The notes under the pieces: model-generated | Told to the model about the DNA's origin: nothing | The model's database searches: none | The model's input: the letters and a program-made list of their open reading frames with translations, nothing else | Made by a program: the position numbers and the translations under genes | Part shown: positions 47,353-56,632 of the stretch, piece by piece | Numbering within the stretch: the stretch's first letter is position 1 | How the letters are laid out: the number at the start of each line of letters is the position of its first letter | From: Flavobacteria bacterium MS024-2A | GTDB lineage: Bacteria; Bacteroidota; Bacteroidia; Flavobacteriales; Flavobacteriaceae | Direction of reading: 5' to 3' | Assembly: GCA_905182305.1 (NCBI GenBank) | Contig: CAJJBB010000003.1 | Coordinates: 186,001 to 250,000, forward strand | Length of the DNA stretch: 64,000 nucleotides

Positions 47353-48815
47353 TCAAATCCCTTGAATGTAACTACCTAATGAGTCTTTAAACTGAAACCC
47401 TTCCAGAGTTCTATACTTATTTAATTTTTTATTAGCCTCTAGTCCCCAAAGTAAAAATTCCATCATAAAGTACCGATCTTCAATGCTACAATCTTTTTGA
47501 TACATATCGATAATTGACTCAATACCCTTAACCTGTTCAATGGTTTGTTTGTATTCTTTTTCAGCCAGAGAATCTTCAAGGATTAATTCATTATTTTCAA
47601 AAAACCATCTTAAAAGTTCATCATAGGGTCCATCTTCTTCTTGTTTGTCAAGTTTTTCAATTTTAGGAAAATAATCCGGAAAAATTGTTTTGATTGATTC
47701 TGAAATTAAATGATATGATATTTGTTCAGCCCCTTCTTGTTCCCCTTCGTAAACCAGCTCTATTTTTCCATTAATGGCTGGAATTACTCCAAGAAAATCT
47801 ACAAGACGAACGCTGGTCTTTTGATCTCCGCTTATCAGTAATCTTCGTTCTGCAGTACTTATAAGGTTTTCCATTGCAGTTATACTCATACGAGCACTTA
47901 CTCCACTTTTTGAGTCTACAAATTCACTTTTTCGAGCTTCAAAACCAATTTGTTCCAAAATATCACACGCTAATTCAGGAATATGAATCATGGCTTTTTT
48001 CTCTTTACTAACGATAACCTCTTGGTTAGTAATTGCCTTAGCAATATCTCTGGTATGAGGATAATGAGTTAGTATTTGAGACCCAATACGATCTTTTAAA
48101 GGTGTTACAATGCTTCCCCTATTAGTATAGTCTTCCGGATTGGCGGTAAAAATTAATTGTGGGGTTATAGGGAGCCTTACTTTGAATCCACGAATTTGAA
48201 TTTCTTTTTCTTGTAGAATTGAGAAAAGGGCTACTTGGATACGTGCCTGTAAATCGGGCAGTTCATTTAAAACAAAAATACATCTATGTGCCCTTGGAAT
48301 CATTCCGAAGTGAATCACGCGTTCGTCAGCATAGGAGAGCTTTAAATTTGATGCTTTAATAGGATCTACATCACCAATTAAATCTGCTACTGTTACATCG
48401 GGTGTTGCTAATTTTTCAAAAAAACGTTCATCTCGATGCAGCCAACTAACAGGTGAAGCGTCTCCCTGAGCTGCAATTATCTCTATTGCCTCATTGCTAA
48501 TAGGATCCAGTGGATCATCATTAATTTCAGAGCCTTCAACAACAGGAACCCATTCGTTTAATAATTGGGTCATCTGTCTAGCTAAACGTGTTTTAGCTTG
48601 TCCACGTAATCCAAGTAAATTAATGTTGTGCCCTGACAAAATAGCGCGTTCAATATCGGGAATTACGGTATTTTCATAACCAATTAAACCTTCAAAAGTT
48701 TTTTTCCGCTTTTAAGATGTTGACGAAGGTTTTGCGCCATTTCTTCTTGAATGGTTAAGGGTGTATACCCACTTTTTTTTAGTGCACCTAGGGTAGTATT
48801 TTCTTTTCTTGTCAT
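47353..48815 (-). pseudogene. MoxR/magnesium-chelatase subunit I-like AAA+ ATPase, frameshifted near the N-terminus
   Basis: The full gene starts at the ATG at 48815 and should give about 487 residues. The first frame encodes about 43 residues (from MTRKENTTLGALKKSGY) up to KSGKK. The frame then changes in a run of seven A (48699-48705 on the plus strand as T7). The second frame goes on FEGLIGYENTVIPDIERAIL, then the Walker A-like GLRGQAKTRLARQ, then FVLNELPDLQARIQVAL with the Walker B region, and TANPEDYTNRGSIVTP. The span is one base short of a whole number of codons. The gene follows the VWA protein by 15 bp and would form the ATPase/VWA pair of the MoxR or chelatase type. Confidence 0.9.
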
Positions 48816-48830
48816 AAATATTATTGATGG

Positions 48831-49955
48831 TTATTCTAAACGCTTTTTTCTATTTTTTTCATAATCCTCAAAAATCATTTCTCCCAATCCTTTGAGACCA
48901 GTAAAAAATGCTTTTCCTTGATTTGCTTCTGTAAATTCCCTCACAAATTGCTTTAAATAAGGATCTTGAGCAATCATAAAAGTGGTGATAGGAATGTGTA
49001 ATTTTTTTGCACGCTGTGCCATTGTGTAGCATTTTTCTACAATAGTTTCATCTAAGCCCACACTGTTTTTATAATAAGTTCCATCGGGCATCTTCAAACA
49101 ACTTGGTTTTCCATCGGTAATCATGAAAATCTGCTTATTTGTATTCTTTTTTCTTCTAAGCATATCCATTGCTAATTCAAGTCCTGCAACTGTATTTGTA
49201 TGGTAAGGTCCTACCTCTAAATAGGGAATATCTTTTACAGCAATAGGTCTAGCGTCATTTCCGAAAACTAAAATATCGAGAGTATCTTTTGGGTAACGTG
49301 TGGTAATTAATTCCGCTAGTGCCATAGCAACTTTTTTAGCTGGAGTAATCCGATCTTCTCCATAGAGAATCATGCTGTGGCTAATATCAATCATCAGCAC
49401 TGTACTCATTTGTGTTTTATAAAAAGAATCTTCAATAACAAGATCATTATTTTGAAGAGTAAAATCATTTCCCATTGATCTTATTTGAGCATTCTTGATG
49501 CTTTCCGTAACTGCAATTCTATCAAGGCTATCTCCGAATTGGTATGCCTTAAACTCACCGGTATGGTCTTGTCCTTGTCCAGATTTATTTGTTTTGTGGT
49601 TCCCAGAGCTTGTTTTTTTGAGTTGCCCAAAAATTTGATTTAATGCATGTTCTCTTAACAATTTTTCAGTTTTGGCAGTAAGGGTAAACCCATCTCCTTT
49701 TCCACCACTCCCTGATGATGGTTGTATGTAGGCTTTTTCCTTTAGATCTTCAATAAAATCATCAATACTATAATCCTCATCTGTAAGATGATATTCTTTA
49801 TCCAACTCTCTAAGCCAGTCAATGGCTTCATCAAAATCTCCAGAAGTATGTGTAATGAGTTCTTTAAAAATTTCAAACAACTTTTCAAAGGGTGTTTGCA
49901 CTTTAGCAAGATGTTTGGTAAATCTAATGCCTGAAGCATTTTTTTTAAATTTCAT
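48831..49955 (-). CDS. VWA-domain protein, partner of MoxR-type ATPase
   Basis: This protein of 374 residues has an N-terminal helical part and a C-terminal von Willebrand A domain (about 180-370). The metal-ion-dependent adhesion site is visible as IDISHSMILYGEDRITPAKK near residue 190 (DxSxS). The sequence MITDGKPSCLK carries the third metal ligand region. It is first in a two-gene unit with the AAA+ ATPase. Such pairs act in chaperone-like complex assembly. No dedicated substrate gene is adjacent. Confidence 0.88.
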   Translation of the reverse strand: MKFKKNASGIRFTKHLAKVQTPFEKLFEIFKELITHTSGDFDEAIDWLRELDKEYHLTDEDYSIDDFIEDLKEKAYIQPSSGSGGKGDGFTLTAKTEKLLREHALNQIFGQLKKTSSGNHKTNKSGQGQDHTGEFKAYQFGDSLDRIAVTESIKNAQIRSMGNDFTLQNNDLVIEDSFYKTQMSTVLMIDISHSMILYGEDRITPAKKVAMALAELITTRYPKDTLDILVFGNDARPIAVKDIPYLEVGPYHTNTVAGLELAMDMLRRKKNTNKQIFMITDGKPSCLKMPDGTYYKNSVGLDETIVEKCYTMAQRAKKLHIPITTFMIAQDPYLKQFVREFTEANQGKAFFTGLKGLGEMIFEDYEKNRKKRLE

Positions 49956-50177
49956 AATTTTCCAAAATTAAGTAATATTTAAGGAGTAAATCATACTTCT
50001 ATTTTTTTTTAAAGGTTAATTTTAAATTGATAAAATTTATTCAAAATATCTCTTTTATTAATAAAAAAATCTAGTATTAACTTAAATTAGAATCTTTGGT
50101 TTATTTAGAAAAGTAATAAGAAGGATCTTAAAACATTAAAAAAAAGAGGGGGGAGATGTTTTTTATATAATAATGTA

Positions 50178-50185
50178 TATATTTG
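50178..50185 (+). promoter_or_regulatory. Candidate -7 promoter core for rimP-nusA-infB
   Basis: TATATTTG matches TAnnTTTG and lies 59 bp upstream of the rimP ATG. The preceding 200 bp (49956-50177) are AT-rich and hold no gene, so this is the probable start region of the translation operon. Confidence 0.5.
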
Positions 50186-50244
50186 CACAAATTATTGAAC
50201 TAATATATAATAAGAGGAGACTATTAGTCCCCTTTTTTTTTGGT

Positions 50245-50706
50245 ATGAATTTTCGTTCACAAGTTGAAACTCTATTACAAGCTGCCTTAGAAGAGGACAA
50301 AGCACTCTTTCTTATTGATTTAAAAATAGGGAGTGATAATAGCATTCACATTACCTTAGATGGCGATCAAGGGGTAACGTTAAAAGACTGCATGAACGTA
50401 AGTAGAGCTATTGAACACAATATTGATCGTGAAGAGCATGATTTTTCACTCGAAGTGGCTTCGGCTGGAGTGGGAAGTCCACTTCAAAACAGTAGACAAT
50501 ACGTAAATAATAAAGGACGTAAACTTCGTATTGAACTTGAAGGTGAGCCAGCTATTGAAGGTACACTTAGCGATGCAAATGAAAAGGAGATTACTCTTAC
50601 GTGGAAACAAAGAGAACCAAAGCCTATAGGCAAAGGAAAAACAACAGTAACAAAAAATAAAACACTTTCGTATGATGAGGTCATTAACGCGAAAGTTCTA
50701 GTTTAA
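50245..50706 (+). CDS. rimP: Ribosome maturation factor RimP
   Basis: This protein of 153 residues helps 30S subunit maturation. It begins MNFRSQVETLLQAALEED at the ATG at 50245, not at an upstream codon of the open frame. The conserved VTLKDCMNVSRAIEHNID and SLEVASAGVGSPLQ segments are RimP signatures (VSSPGLDRPL in other bacteria). It is followed by nusA after 16 bp, the standard rimP-nusA-infB order. Confidence 0.93.
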   Translation: MNFRSQVETLLQAALEEDKALFLIDLKIGSDNSIHITLDGDQGVTLKDCMNVSRAIEHNIDREEHDFSLEVASAGVGSPLQNSRQYVNNKGRKLRIELEGEPAIEGTLSDANEKEITLTWKQREPKPIGKGKTTVTKNKTLSYDEVINAKVLV

Positions 50707-50722
50707 AAGAAAATAGTTGAAT

Positions 50723-51955
50723 ATGGAAAATCTAGCCTTAATTGATTCTTTTTCAGAATTTAAAGACGATAAACTAATAGATCGTGTGACACTCATGGTT
50801 ATTCTTGAAGATGTTTTTAAAAACACTTTAAAGCGCAAGTTTGGGTCAGACGAAAACTTTGACATTATTATAAATCCAGACAAAGGTGATTTAGAAATTT
50901 GGAGAAACCGAGTGGTTGTTAAAGATGGAATGGTAGAAGATTCAAATCAAGAGATTGAGCTTTCAGAAGCACGTTTAATTGAGCCTGATTTTGAGGTAGG
51001 AGAAGACGTTTCTGAAGAAGTGAAAATTGTTGATTTAGGAAGAAGAGCGATTCAGTATTTAAGACAAAATCTTGTAGCTAAAATATTTGAACATGACAGC
51101 ACAACTATTTTCAAGCAATTCAAAGACCGTGAAGGAGAATTGTACACCGCAGAAGTTCACCATATTAGAAGTAGAGAAATCATCCTTTTAGATGACGATG
51201 GTAATGAAATAATTTTACCTAAAGACCGTCAAATTCCTAGTGATTTTTTCAGAAAAGGTGATTCCATAAGAGGAATTATTGAATTAGTTGAATTGCGCGG
51301 AAATAAACCAAGAATTATTCTTTCAAGAACCTCGCCTATTTTTCTTGAAAAATTATTTGAACAAGAAATCCCAGAAGTATTTGATGGTTTAATTACCATT
51401 AAAAAAGCAGTACGAATTCCTGGAGAAAAAGCAAAAGTAGCCGTTGATTCTTATGATGACAGAATTGATCCAGTTGGTGCTTGTGTTGGGATGAAAGGCT
51501 CTAGAATACATGGAATTGTTCGTGAACTAGGTAATGAAAATATTGACGTAATTAATTACACCAATAACATACAACTTTTTATTTCTCGTGCGCTTAGTCC
51601 TGCTAAAGTGAATTCATTAAAAATCAATGAAGAAACCAAACGGGTAGAGGTTTTTTTAAATTCAGAGGAAGTTTCTAAGGCCATTGGAAAAGGAGGAGCA
51701 AATATCCGACTAGCTGGTAAGCTTACAGGCTATGAAATTGATGTTTTTAGAGAAGGTATTGAAGAGGATATTGAATTAAAAGAATTTAGCGACGAAATAG
51801 AAGGATGGGTGATTGAAGAATTTAAAAAAGTAGGTTTAGACACTGCAAAAAGTGTGTTAGAGTTAGATGTTGCTGATTTAATAAAAAGAACGGACCTTGA
51901 AGAGGAGACCGTTAAAGACGTGCTAAGAATACTTAACGAAGAATTTGAAAAATAG
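50723..51955 (+). CDS. nusA: Transcription termination/antitermination protein NusA
   Basis: This protein of 410 residues binds RNA polymerase and nascent RNA. The N-terminal domain (1-125) is followed by an S1 domain (about 130-200, GELYTAEVHHIRSREIILLD) and two KH domains (VDPVGACVGMKGSRIHGIVR region and SKAIGKGGANIRLAGKLTG). The short C-terminal part lacks the extra acidic repeats of enterobacteria. I place the start at the ATG at 50723. The frame also opens with a TTG six bases earlier. Confidence 0.96.
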   Translation: MENLALIDSFSEFKDDKLIDRVTLMVILEDVFKNTLKRKFGSDENFDIIINPDKGDLEIWRNRVVVKDGMVEDSNQEIELSEARLIEPDFEVGEDVSEEVKIVDLGRRAIQYLRQNLVAKIFEHDSTTIFKQFKDREGELYTAEVHHIRSREIILLDDDGNEIILPKDRQIPSDFFRKGDSIRGIIELVELRGNKPRIILSRTSPIFLEKLFEQEIPEVFDGLITIKKAVRIPGEKAKVAVDSYDDRIDPVGACVGMKGSRIHGIVRELGNENIDVINYTNNIQLFISRALSPAKVNSLKINEETKRVEVFLNSEEVSKAIGKGGANIRLAGKLTGYEIDVFREGIEEDIELKEFSDEIEGWVIEEFKKVGLDTAKSVLELDVADLIKRTDLEEETVKDVLRILNEEFEK

Positions 51956-51972
51956 ACTGCAGAAATAATTCT

Positions 51973-51980
51973 TATTTTTG
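51973..51980 (+). promoter_or_regulatory. Candidate internal promoter for infB
   Basis: TATTTTTG is a TAnnTTTG match 17 bp upstream of the infB ATG, within the 42-bp gap after nusA. It could give infB an extra transcription start. Confidence 0.4.
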
Positions 51981-51997
51981 TAAATAGAAATTAAAAT

Positions 51998-54769
51998 ATG
52001 GCTGACCAACCGAGTATTCGACTAAATAAAGTTTTAAGGGAATTAAATATTTCCTTAGACCGAGCTGTCGAATTTTTAGCTCAAAAGGGGGTTGACGTTG
52101 AAGCACGTCCAACCACAAAAATCACGAAAGAAGTATATACGACACTCTTAGATGAATTCGAAACAGATAAATCTAAAAAGGTAGCTTCTCACGAGATAAG
52201 TGAGGAAAAACGAAAAGAGAAAGAAGATTTACGTGTAATTCAAGAGAAAAAAGAACAAGATCGTTTAGATCAAATTGCTAAACGAGAAGAGCTTAAGTCA
52301 AATCTTGTAGACATTGAAAAACCCAAAAGTCTTGGAAAAATTGATCTTGACTCCGTCAATACTGGTAAAAAAGAATCCAAGAAAGAAGAGAAGCCTACTG
52401 AAAAGGTAGAGGCTTCTGCTCCAAAAAAAATTAAAAAAGTATCGACTGTTACTCCAAAAGCTCCTGTAGAAAAGACCCTGAAAGTAGCCAAAGAAGGTCT
52501 CGTTGGTTCAGTAGTGCCTCCTGTTAAAGAGAATCAAGTTGAACCGTCATCCGATCCATCCGCAACACCTTTAGCTGAAAACACAATTGCTGCAGAAGCA
52601 ATAAGTGAGGACGAAGGTGAAACCTTGAAAACAAAGTATCAGAAATTATCGGGGCCTAAGAAAACAGGAGTGGTAATTAATCTGGATGAGGTAAATAAAA
52701 AAGAAAAAACAGTAGAAGATGCACGAAAAAGAAAACGCAAGCGCATCACCAAAGATGTAAAACCTTCGATTAATACTTCTAATAACAGAAACAATAATAA
52801 TAACGGTAATCGAAATAACAGAAGAGGCGCCGGGCCACGTCAAGAGCCAGTTAAAAAAGAAGAACCAACTGAAGCAGAAGTACAAAAGCAAATTCGAGAA
52901 ACTCTTGAAAAGCTTCAGGGAAAATCTAATAAGTCCAAAGGAGCTAAATACCGTCGTGATAAGCGAGTGCAACACCGTCAAAAATCTGATGAAGAAATTG
53001 CACAAATGCAAGCCGAAAGCAAGCTTATAAAAGTAACAGAATTTATTACTGTAGGGGAAGTCGCAACTATGATGGAGATTACTTCTACTGAAATTATTTC
53101 TGCTTGTATGAGCCTTGGGATAATGGTTACAATGAACCAACGATTGGATGCAGAGACCTTAAGTATTGTTGCAGAAGAATTTGGGTTTGAAGTATCATTT
53201 GAAAAAGCAGATCAAGAAGAAAATATAGTGGAAGATCTTGATAAGGAAGAAGACTTATTGCCAAGAGCACCCATTGTGACTGTAATGGGCCATGTTGATC
53301 ATGGGAAAACATCTTTATTAGACCATATAAGAAATGAAAATGTAATTGCAGGCGAGTCAGGAGGAATTACACAGCACATAGGAGCTTATGGGGTTTCGTT
53401 AGAAAGTGGTCAGAAAATCACCTTTTTAGACACCCCTGGTCACGAGGCGTTTACTGCCATGCGTGCCCGTGGAGCACAAGTTACAGACATTGCAATTATT
53501 GTAGTAGCTGCAGATGACAATATCATGCCACAAACTAAAGAAGCAATTAGTCATGCACAAGCAGCAGCTGTCCCTATTATTTTTGCAATTAATAAAATTG
53601 ATAAACCAGATGCTAATCCTGACAAAATTAAGGAAGCCTTAGCTGGAATGAATTTGATGGTTGAAGAATGGGGTGGTAAAATTCAATCACAAGATGTTTC
53701 GGCCTTAAAAGGAACGGGAGTAAAAGAACTCCTTGAAAAAGTACTATTAGAGGCAGAGCTTTTAGAATTAAAAGCTAATCCAAATCGAAAATCAAGAGGT
53801 GCTGTAGTCGAAGCATTCTTAGATAAAGGTAGAGGTTATGTTTCAACCGTTTTAATTCAAAACGGTACTCTAAAAATGGGAGACTACATGCTGGCCGGAA
53901 AACACAGTGGTAAAGTAAAAGCTATTTTTAATGAACGCGGTGTAACCTTAAATGAGGCACCACCAGCAACACCTGTTTCTGTATTAGGTCTTGATGGAGC
54001 GCCCCAAGCTGGAGATATGTTCTACGTCTTAGAAGACGAACGTGAAGCCAAACAAATTGCAGCAAAGCGAACTCAACTAATCCGTGAGCAAAGTGTCCGT
54101 ACACAACGTCACATCACCTTAGATGAAATTGGTAGGCGAATTGCTTTAGGAGAATTTAAAGAATTAAATATTATTTTGAAAGGAGATGTAGATGGTTCTG
54201 TAGAAGCTCTTACAGACTCTTTACAAAAACTTTCAACTGGTGAAATTGAGGTCAATATCATTCACAAAGGAGTGGGCGCAATTACTGAATCCGATGTATT
54301 ATTAGCATCTGCATCAGATGCTATTGTAATTGGATTTAATGTCCGCCCAATGGGAAATGCTCGAATGATTGCAGATAAAGAGGAAATAGACATTCGTTCG
54401 TATTCTATTATCTACGATGCAATTAATGATATTAAAGATGCGATGGAAGGCATGCTTTCACCTGAAATGCGTGAAGAAATTACAGGTACAGCAGAAATTC
54501 GGGAAACGTTCAAAATTTCTAAAATTGGAACTATTGCAGGTTGTATGGTGACTGACGGTAAGATTTACAGAAACTCAGGAATTCGCATTATTAGAGAAGG
54601 AGTTGTAATCCATTCGGGATCACTAATTTCTTTAAAACGTTTTAAAGACGATGCAAAAGAAGTGGCTAAAGGATATGATTGTGGACTTCAGGTTAAAAGC
54701 TACAACGACATTCAAATTGCTGATGTAGTAGAATGCTTCCAAGAAGTAGCTGTTAAAAAAACGCTTTAA
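51998..54769 (+). CDS. infB: Translation initiation factor IF-2
   Basis: This protein of 923 residues positions initiator tRNA on the ribosome. After an N-terminal IF2 helical module and a low-complexity charged linker (about 60-330, including an Asn-rich stretch near 260) comes the GTPase domain. Its motifs are [14 protein letters not shown] (G1, about residue 433), [11 protein letters not shown] (G3) and [12 protein letters not shown] (G4). C-terminal domains C1-C2 follow. The stop TAA sits in a 26-bp palindrome that acts as a terminator. Confidence 0.97.
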   Translation: MADQPSIRLNKVLRELNISLDRAVEFLAQKGVDVEARPTTKITKEVYTTLLDEFETDKSKKVASHEISEEKRKEKEDLRVIQEKKEQDRLDQIAKREELKSNLVDIEKPKSLGKIDLDSVNTGKKESKKEEKPTEKVEASAPKKIKKVSTVTPKAPVEKTLKVAKEGLVGSVVPPVKENQVEPSSDPSATPLAENTIAAEAISEDEGETLKTKYQKLSGPKKTGVVINLDEVNKKEKTVEDARKRKRKRITKDVKPSINTSNNRNNNNNGNRNNRRGAGPRQEPVKKEEPTEAEVQKQIRETLEKLQGKSNKSKGAKYRRDKRVQHRQKSDEEIAQMQAESKLIKVTEFITVGEVATMMEITSTEIISACMSLGIMVTMNQRLDAETLSIVAEEFGFEVSFEKADQEENIVEDLDKEEDLLPRAPIVTVMGHVDHGKTSLLDHIRNENVIAGESGGITQHIGAYGVSLESGQKITFLDTPGHEAFTAMRARGAQVTDIAIIVVAADDNIMPQTKEAISHAQAAAVPIIFAINKIDKPDANPDKIKEALAGMNLMVEEWGGKIQSQDVSALKGTGVKELLEKVLLEAELLELKANPNRKSRGAVVEAFLDKGRGYVSTVLIQNGTLKMGDYMLAGKHSGKVKAIFNERGVTLNEAPPATPVSVLGLDGAPQAGDMFYVLEDEREAKQIAAKRTQLIREQSVRTQRHITLDEIGRRIALGEFKELNIILKGDVDGSVEALTDSLQKLSTGEIEVNIIHKGVGAITESDVLLASASDAIVIGFNVRPMGNARMIADKEEIDIRSYSIIYDAINDIKDAMEGMLSPEMREEITGTAEIRETFKISKIGTIAGCMVTDGKIYRNSGIRIIREGVVIHSGSLISLKRFKDDAKEVAKGYDCGLQVKSYNDIQIADVVECFQEVAVKKTL

Positions 54770-54780
54770 AGCGTTTTTTT
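54755..54780. terminator. Bidirectional terminator shared by infB and the SPOR gene
   Basis: A 26-bp perfect palindrome made of A7-CGC-TTTAAA-GCG-T7. The centre TTTAAA contains the stop codons of both convergent genes, and a T-run follows the stem on each strand. It works as a two-way rho-independent terminator. Confidence 0.75.
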
Positions 54781-55152
54781 CTTTAAAAGAAATGCAGAAG
54801 GAAAAATTCGTTTGAGTGTATCTAATGTTTTTAACCCATTGATTTTGTTTTTAAACCTTCCAGCTTGAACCTTATAGTTAGGATTATCATAGTTTATTTC
54901 AGCTGGAATATCCGAAAATTTTTCACGTACAACTTCTAATATTCTTTTTGCTTGGGAAAGATTTCCATAATACAACTGTAAAGTAAAATACTCATTTGTG
55001 AAGCGTTTGCGATCAAGTTCTATTTTCTTGTTTAACAAACTGTCAATTTTAAGATTCTGTTTAATAGTAATGGTACCTTCTTGTGCAATCATAACATTGC
55101 TAATTCCAAAAAAGCACAATAAATAAAGGTATTTATGGACTATTTTTTTCAT
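54766..55152 (-). CDS. SPOR-domain secreted protein
   Basis: This protein of 128 residues starts at the ATG at 55152 (MKKIVHKYLYLLCFFGISN), a signal peptide. The mature part contains an SPOR/sporulation-related repeat: EYFTLQLYYGNLSQAKRILE and NYKVQAGRFKNKINGLKTLD. SPOR domains bind septal, denuded peptidoglycan. It converges on infB and the stop codons overlap. Confidence 0.85.
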   Translation of the reverse strand: MKKIVHKYLYLLCFFGISNVMIAQEGTITIKQNLKIDSLLNKKIELDRKRFTNEYFTLQLYYGNLSQAKRILEVVREKFSDIPAEINYDNPNYKVQAGRFKNKINGLKTLDTLKRIFPSAFLLKKKTL

Positions 55153-55275
55153 AATACAAAAAAACAAAAAAATATTTTCATCCAAAGTTATTTAACAAAA
55201 TCAATCACTTATTTAGAATCATTATAAATTGGTAAAATCTTAATTTGTAACCTGTAAAAAGCGAAGTCTATGACT

Positions 55276-55283
55276 TATTTTTG
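55276..55283 (+). promoter_or_regulatory. Candidate -7 promoter core for act operon
   Basis: TATTTTTG matches TAnnTTTG 51 bp upstream of the actA ATG at 55335. No -33 element was identified at the normal distance. Confidence 0.4.
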
Positions 55284-55334
55284 TGGTGGATTTAGAAAAT
55301 AATTTTGAAACAAATATCACCTACTACAGTCCGT

Positions 55335-56612
55335 ATGACAATTAACAGAAACTGGAAATCCTATTTATATTTCTCACTTATAATAATTGGTATTCTGACC
55401 TCTTTGCCAGCAAGCGCTCAATCTGATGACGCGGTTCAAGCAGGAAAAAAACTTTTTAATGCAAATTGTGCAGCATGTCATAAGTTAAACAAGCGCGCGG
55501 TTGGCCCTGCATTGAGAGGTATTTCTTCTAAGTACGATAGAGAGTGGCTCTACAGTTGGATTAAAAATAGTACGGCAATGGTAAAGTCTGGAGATGCTCA
55601 AGCGGTAGCTATCTACGAAGAATATAATGGTTCTGTAATGACTTCGTTTCTTCAGTTTTCTAATGATGATATAGATAATATTATTGCATATACAGATTAT
55701 GTTCCTCCTGCCCCTGCAATGACTACAGCAGTTCCAGTAGTTTCAGGACAAGCTTCAGGTGGAATAAGTAATTCAATAATTTTAGTGGCCTTAGCCATGG
55801 TTTTCGTTGTTTTAGTAATCATGCTTTTATTAGTTCAACGTACATTAATTCGCATAGCTGCTGCAAGTGGAGTTGATATAACACCACCTCAAAAACCAAA
55901 AAGAACACCACTTTGGCAAGCCTTTATTCAAAATCAATTTTTGATTATTGTAAGTGTGATCCTTTTACTTTTAAGTAGCGCTTACTTTGCGTATGGATTC
56001 TTGATGCAAGTTGGTGTTGATCAAGGATATATGCCAGTTCAGCCCATACATTATTCCCACAAAATTCATGCAGGTGCCAATCAAATAGAGTGCAAATATT
56101 GTCACTCCTCTGCACGTGTTTCTAAACATTCTGGAATTCCCTCTCTAAATGTATGCATGAACTGCCATAGAAATATTGCAGAATATAATGGCGAAGAAGA
56201 TTTAGAGAACGGGTACACAAAAGAGTTCTATACTAAGGAAATAAAAAAATTATACACTGCTGTGGGTTGGGATGAAACCAATCAGCAATATACAGGAGAA
56301 ACTCAACCGGTTAAATGGGTTAGAATTCATAATCTTCCTGATTTTGTTTACTTCAACCATGCACAACATGTTGAAGTGGGAGAAATTGCATGTCAAAAAT
56401 GTCATGGTCCTGTTGAAGAAATGGAAATCATGTATCAATATTCTCCTTTGACCATGGGATGGTGTATTAACTGTCATAGAGAAACAAATGTGAAGGTTGA
56501 AAACAATGAATATTATACTAAAATTCATGAAGCACTTTCCAAAAAATATGGAGTAGAAAAATTAACAGTTGCTCAAATGGGTGGCTTAGAATGTGGTAAA
56601 TGTCACTATTAA
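55335..56612 (+). CDS. actA: Alternative complex III subunit ActA, multiheme cytochrome c
   Basis: This protein of 425 residues, starting at the ATG at 55335, begins with a signal peptide (about 1-29). A TTG at 55305 would add 10 residues. It contains six CxxCH heme motifs: CAACH in an N-terminal monoheme domain (about 30-125), then CKYCH, CMNCH, CQKCH, CINCH and CGKCH in the C-terminal part. A membrane helix (about 142-165) and a second (about 190-215) separate the two parts. It takes electrons from the complex and passes them on to periplasmic or oxidase cytochromes. Confidence 0.9.
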   Translation: MTINRNWKSYLYFSLIIIGILTSLPASAQSDDAVQAGKKLFNANCAACHKLNKRAVGPALRGISSKYDREWLYSWIKNSTAMVKSGDAQAVAIYEEYNGSVMTSFLQFSNDDIDNIIAYTDYVPPAPAMTTAVPVVSGQASGGISNSIILVALAMVFVVLVIMLLLVQRTLIRIAAASGVDITPPQKPKRTPLWQAFIQNQFLIIVSVILLLLSSAYFAYGFLMQVGVDQGYMPVQPIHYSHKIHAGANQIECKYCHSSARVSKHSGIPSLNVCMNCHRNIAEYNGEEDLENGYTKEFYTKEIKKLYTAVGWDETNQQYTGETQPVKWVRIHNLPDFVYFNHAQHVEVGEIACQKCHGPVEEMEIMYQYSPLTMGWCINCHRETNVKVENNEYYTKIHEALSKKYGVEKLTVAQMGGLECGKCHY

Positions 56613-56632
56613 AAGGCGATCAAGAAAGGCTT

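Noticed and set aside
52646-53140. Antisense open frame of 164 codons inside infB
   Set aside because: Runs opposite to the conserved infB linker and GTPase coding sequence. Its composition reflects reverse translation of Lys/Asn-rich codons.
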